Shown here piece after piece: positions 13,851 through 16,061 of a stretch of 16,061 nucleotides of DNA (position 1 is the first letter of the stretch; each line of letters starts with the position of its first letter). Source of the stretch: Spirochaetia bacterium (lineage in GTDB: Bacteria; Spirochaetota; Spirochaetia; Sphaerochaetales; Sphaerochaetaceae). The position numbers and the translations under genes are program-made. Below the pieces are notes generated by a model that was not told the origin of the DNA, searched no databases, and saw only the letters and a list, made by a program, of their open reading frames with translations. The stretch is taken from positions 1 through 16,061 of the forward strand of contig CAAGIP010000053.1 of assembly GCA_900769955.1 (NCBI GenBank). The letters run 5' to 3'.

Positions 13851-15206
13851 TTATACATAACCCTGTGCGATCATGGCATCCGCAACTTTGAGGAAGCCTG
13901 CAATATTTGCACCATCCACGAAGTTGTTGTGTTCGGAATACCTGTCAGCGGCAGAAGAGATGTTGTCATAGATGCCCTTCATGATGAGCTTGAGTCTTCC
14001 GTCGACTTCCTCGCTCGTCCACTTGAGGCGCTGTGAGTTCTGGCTCATCTCGAGACCTGAGACTGCAACACCGCCTGCGTTTGCGGCCTTTGCGGGTGCG
14101 AGCAGTACTCCGGCTTCGAGGAAGAGCTTCTCAGCTTCTGCCTGACAGGGCATGTTAGCACCTTCACCCACGAGCTGTATACCGTTTTTGATGAGATTCT
14201 TTGCATCCGCCACCGTGATCTCGTTCTGGGTTGCGCATGGGAATGCGTAATCGGCAGGGACATCCCAGATCGGGTTTGGCTGTGTGTTGTCCCTCTGGAT
14301 GTATTCAACACCGTACTTCTCGGCATATTCATGGATGCGGCCTCTCTTTACGTTCTTGAGCTGCTTCACGAATGCAAGCTTCTCAGGTGTGATTCCGCTT
14401 GGATCGTAGATCATGCCGTTTGAATCTGAGAGCGTGACGACCTTTGCACCGAGGCTGTTGAGTTTCTCAACTGTGAACTGTGCTACGTTGCCGCTTCCGG
14501 AAACTATGCATGTCTTTCCGTCAAGGCTCTTTCCTTCGCCTTTAAGAATGTAGTCGGAAAGGTAAACAAGACCGTAACCTGTTGCTTCGGGCCTGATTAG
14601 GGAGCCGCCGTAGCTCTGTCCCTTACCTGTAAGCACGCCTTCAAAACGGTTAGTAAGTCTCTTGTACTGACCGAAGAGGTATCCGATCTCACGTCCGCCT
14701 ACACCGATGTCGCCTGCGGGAACGTCTGTATCGGGACCGATGTGCCTGAAGAGCTCAGTCATGAAGCTCTGGCAGAAGCGCATTACTTCCGCATCGCTCT
14801 TTCCTTTTGGATTGAAGTCGGAACCGCCCTTGCCGCCGCCCATGGGAAGACCTGTGAGAGCGTTCTTGAATACCTGCTCAAATGCAAGGAACTTCATGAT
14901 GGAAAGGTTTACTGAGGGGTGGAGCCTGAGACCGCCCTTGTACGGGCCGATTGCTGAAGACTGCTGGATCCTGAATCCCCTGTTGATCTGGAGGCGTCCC
15001 TCATCATCCATCCATGGAATGCGGAAGATGACTGCCCTTTCAGGTTCGACCATTCTCTCGAGGACTTTGTGGTACTTTACCTCAGGAAGTTCGTCAATGA
15101 CCTTGTCCATTGAAAGCAGGAATGTGTAAACGGCCTGCTGGAACTCCTTCTGATCCGGATCAAGCTGACAGACGTGTCTGTAGATGTTCTCGGTGACTTC
15201 ATTCAT
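13851..15206 (-). CDS. gdhA: NADP-type glutamate dehydrogenase (hexameric GdhA)
   Basis: A 451-residue enzyme of the small-subunit hexameric class (E. coli GdhA has 447). It interconverts 2-oxoglutarate plus ammonia and glutamate. Visible features: K90 in GPYKGGLRLHP; catalytic K126 in LPMGGGKGGSDFNPKG; D166 in VPAGDIGVGGREIGYL; the dinucleotide-binding loop SGSGNVAQF (236-244); and LSDSNG (259-264) at the end of the second strand, a serine-containing pattern seen in NADP enzymes such as E. coli GdhA (ASDSSG). Cofactor choice is inferred from this similarity. Codon use is strongly biased, suggesting abundant protein. AAGGAGAA lies about 10 nt before the ATG. With the aminotransferase and symporter it forms an amino-nitrogen theme. 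Confidence 0.97.
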   Translation of the reverse strand: MNEVTENIYRHVCQLDPDQKEFQQAVYTFLLSMDKVIDELPEVKYHKVLERMVEPERAVIFRIPWMDDEGRLQINRGFRIQQSSAIGPYKGGLRLHPSVNLSIMKFLAFEQVFKNALTGLPMGGGKGGSDFNPKGKSDAEVMRFCQSFMTELFRHIGPDTDVPAGDIGVGGREIGYLFGQYKRLTNRFEGVLTGKGQSYGGSLIRPEATGYGLVYLSDYILKGEGKSLDGKTCIVSGSGNVAQFTVEKLNSLGAKVVTLSDSNGMIYDPSGITPEKLAFVKQLKNVKRGRIHEYAEKYGVEYIQRDNTQPNPIWDVPADYAFPCATQNEITVADAKNLIKNGIQLVGEGANMPCQAEAEKLFLEAGVLLAPAKAANAGGVAVSGLEMSQNSQRLKWTSEEVDGRLKLIMKGIYDNISSAADRYSEHNNFVDGANIAGFLKVADAMIAQGYV

Positions 15207-15216
15207 AGTAGTTTTG

Positions 15217-15231
15217 TTCTCCTTAGGAGAA
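15217..15231. promoter_or_regulatory. Palindrome covering the gdhA Shine-Dalgarno sequence
   Basis: TTCTCCT-T-AGGAGAA is a perfect 7-bp inverted repeat with a single central base. On the mRNA it contains the AAGGAGAA ribosome-binding site. The centre is too tight for a full hairpin, though partial pairing or intermolecular pairing could mask the site; it could also be a protein operator. Confidence 0.5.
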
Positions 15232-15265
15232 GATTACACCAATATAATAAATGTTAATCCTTCCC

Positions 15266-15306
15266 GTCCGATAATATAGACCAATTCCGCTTTTTTTGAA
15301 AAGCGG
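15266..15306 (-). promoter_or_regulatory. Candidate gdhA promoter overlapped by an inverted repeat
   Basis: On the minus strand TTTTCA (15302-15297, 4/6), an 18-bp spacer and TATATT (15278-15273, 5/6) predict a start near 15266. The -35 lies inside a perfect 8-bp inverted repeat, CCGCTTTT-TTTG-AAAAGCGG (15287-15306), placed like a repressor operator. Confidence 0.45.
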
Positions 15307-15343
15307 TGAAGATGAATAAAATATGAATAAAAATACAACTTAA

Positions 15344-15359
15344 TGCATATAAATATGCA
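15344..15359. repeat. 16-bp palindrome upstream of gdhA
   Basis: TGCATAT-AA-ATATGCA is a perfect 7-bp inverted repeat with a 2-bp centre, in the 558-bp gap between gdhA and the binding-protein gene. This size and symmetry suit a dimeric DNA-binding regulator. No protein is assigned. Confidence 0.5.
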
Positions 15360-15434
15360 CATAATTCCGAGATGATAAAATTTTTTTCATCAACTTTATG
15401 ATTTACGTAACCCCAGGATTAAAAACCGCTGAAG

Positions 15435-15471
15435 ACATCAAAAAAAAATTTTTATTTGATGTTTATATAAT
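15435..15471 (+). promoter_or_regulatory. A/T-tract inverted repeat and TATAAT box of a candidate small transcript
   Basis: ACATCAAA (15435-15442) and TTTGATGT (15455-15462) form an 8-bp stem, prolonged by A and T runs inside (nine A, then five T). A perfect TATAAT (15466-15471) follows directly. No good -35 lies 16-18 bp upstream, but phased A/T tracts can act as an UP-like or curved element. Confidence 0.4.
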
Positions 15472-15477
15472 TCGGGC

Positions 15478-15597
15478 TCTCATCGGGCTGTTCATTCAGT
15501 CATGAAGGGACCGAAGGGACGGCCTGAACATGAAATAGTGATATTCCCTTAGGGCAAATTGTTCCTCCGTGACGGAGTTTTGTTTTGAGTCATAATA
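15478..15597 (+). ncRNA. Candidate small RNA or leader RNA ended by a terminator
   Basis: Between the TATAAT box and a terminator lies a G+C-richer island inside A+T-rich DNA. It holds a 6-bp stem UGUUCA/UGAACA (around 15489-15494/15527-15532) enclosing a tandem repeat GAAGGGAC-C-GAAGGGAC, a 16-codon ORF without ribosome-binding site (ATG near 15503, MKGPKGRPEHEIVIFP), and CUCCG-UGA-CGGAG (about 15571-15583) followed by TTTTGTTTTG. It fits either a free small RNA or an attenuated leader of the next gene. No known RNA family was recognised. Confidence 0.4.
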
Positions 15598-15624
15598 TTA
15601 ACTATTTATAATATAAATAAATAT

Positions 15625-15661
15625 ATAAATATTTTTAAGATTCAGAAAACTGAATATTTAT
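15625..15661. repeat. Nested inverted repeats in A+T-rich DNA
   Basis: An inner hairpin ATTCAG-AAAA-CTGAAT (15640-15655) lies within a 9-bp repeat ATAAATATT/AATATTTAT (15625-15633/15653-15661); the two share bases. It stands about 20 bp upstream of the -35 of the binding-protein gene. Confidence 0.55.
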
Positions 15662-15683
15662 TCAGGAATTATACATAATTCGG

Positions 15684-15764
15684 TTGACTTTTGTAGGCCT
15701 TGGTAATAATCTAGTACTGAATTGTCCTCGGACAGTATTTTTTTGACTCTAAAAAGGGGTTCAC
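15684..15764 (+). promoter_or_regulatory. Promoter and leader of the TrpX-like gene with possible attenuator
   Basis: TTGACT (15684-15689, 5/6) is followed after 17 bp by TAATCT (15707-15712, 4/6); AATAAT at 15705 is an alternative with a 15-bp spacer. In the leader UUGUC-CUCG-GACAG (15722-15735) is followed by A and seven T, a small terminator-like hairpin. The Shine-Dalgarno AGGGG (15755-15759) lies 5 nt before the ATG. Confidence 0.5.
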
Positions 15765-16061
15765 TATGAAAAAATTTGTTGTTGTTTTACTCGCACTCGT
15801 CATGATCACCGCTTCTGTTTTCGCACAGGGCGCAAGTGAGGCAAAGGCTGCCAAGTACACTGTAGGTATCTGTCAGCTCGTTCAGCATCCCGCACTCGAC
15901 GCAGCCACTCAGGGCTTCAAGGACGCTCTCACCAAGGGCCTCGGTTCAGACGTTGTCATCGACGAGCAGAATGCTTCCGGTGAAGCTACAAACTGTTCCA
16001 CCATCATCAACGGCTTTGTCGCAAAGAACGTTGACCTCATCCTTGCAAACGCAACCGCTCC
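15765..16061 (+). CDS. ABC transporter substrate-binding protein, TrpX-like (3' truncated)
   Basis: The first 99 codons are present and the gene runs off the right edge. Residues 1-20 form a signal peptide (MKKF, then a Val/Leu-rich core, ending VFA), with cleavage likely before QGASE. There is no lipobox cysteine, so the mature protein is predicted to be free in the periplasm rather than a lipoprotein. The mature start YTVGICQLVQHPALDAATQGF is the signature of the ABC_sub_bind family (PF04392), whose best-known member TrpX is tied to tryptophan uptake; NASGEATNCSTIINGFVAKNVDLILANATA continues it. Permease and ATPase genes would be expected just beyond the window. Codon use is strongly biased, as in an abundant protein. 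The substrate is unproven. Confidence 0.9.

Noticed and set aside
13262..13891. 209-codon open frame on the + strand, antisense to DUF1846
   Set aside because: It lies wholly on the opposite strand of a well-matched family protein, has no recognisable domain, and is a shadow of the real frame's codon bias.
15478..15597. glnA-type glutamine riboswitch or SRP RNA
   Set aside because: GUUCA and GACCGAAGGGAC resemble pieces of these motifs, but the order and conserved cores (GACGGAAGUAGG; GGUCCGGAAGGAAGC) are absent.
1..16061. Mobile elements, CRISPR, tRNA or rRNA genes
   Set aside because: No transposase, integrase, spaced direct repeats, cloverleaf or rRNA sequence was seen on reading both strands.

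Overview
The window looks like chromosomal DNA of a spirochaete, probably of the Sphaerochaeta/Treponema type. This is inferred from the exported substrate-binding protein at the right edge, whose signal peptide ends FAQGASE, a style common in spirochaetes, and from the general gene set. Genes sit near 50% G+C and intergenic gaps are much more A+T-rich. I see no phage, insertion sequence, CRISPR array, tRNA or rRNA, so this reads as a housekeeping region with notable regulatory DNA.

Layout. Positions 1-281 hold the 3' end of a SpoU/TrmH RNA methyltransferase (+). It overlaps tail to tail with a compact Lon-family AAA protease (-, 257-2131). From a short divergent promoter region a tightly packed + operon runs right: Nif3-like dinuclear-metal protein, signal peptidase II (lspA), a 98-residue membrane protein, a GH43/GH32-like beta-propeller protein and a PLP aminotransferase. 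A 118-bp leader with RNA-like folding potential then precedes the queuosine-precursor transporter yhhQ. cstA follows with its own promoter and a strong terminator. An orphan Hpt-domain protein (-) is divergent from an orphan SWIM zinc-finger protein (+). A cluster of hairpins separates the SWIM gene from an SLC6/NSS-type sodium:amino-acid symporter (-). Next come a DUF1846/UPF0371 protein (-) and NADP-type glutamate dehydrogenase gdhA (-). A 558-bp A+T-rich intergenic region follows, and the window closes with the start of a TrpX-like ABC substrate-binding protein (+).

How the genes fit together. Several products handle amino acids or peptides: the aminotransferase, glutamate dehydrogenase, the NSS symporter, CstA and the TrpX-like binding protein. 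cstA, gdhA and the binding-protein gene have strongly biased, C-rich codon use, which suggests high expression. The rest serve protein maturation, RNA modification, proteolysis and signalling.

Most interesting signals: (1) the leader of yhhQ, with two mutually exclusive folds and a loop that can pair with the Shine-Dalgarno sequence, which may be an unassigned riboswitch; (2) a 60-bp divergent promoter region from which both the Lon-like and Nif3-like mRNAs appear leaderless, with similar near-leaderless starts for the Hpt and DUF1846 genes; (3) a possible ~115-nt small RNA or leader RNA upstream of the binding-protein gene; (4) a SWIM protein resembling the N-terminal half of SWIM-SNF2 helicases but lacking the ATPase; (5) runs of perfect hairpins between convergent genes. 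All fold and promoter calls were made by eye.
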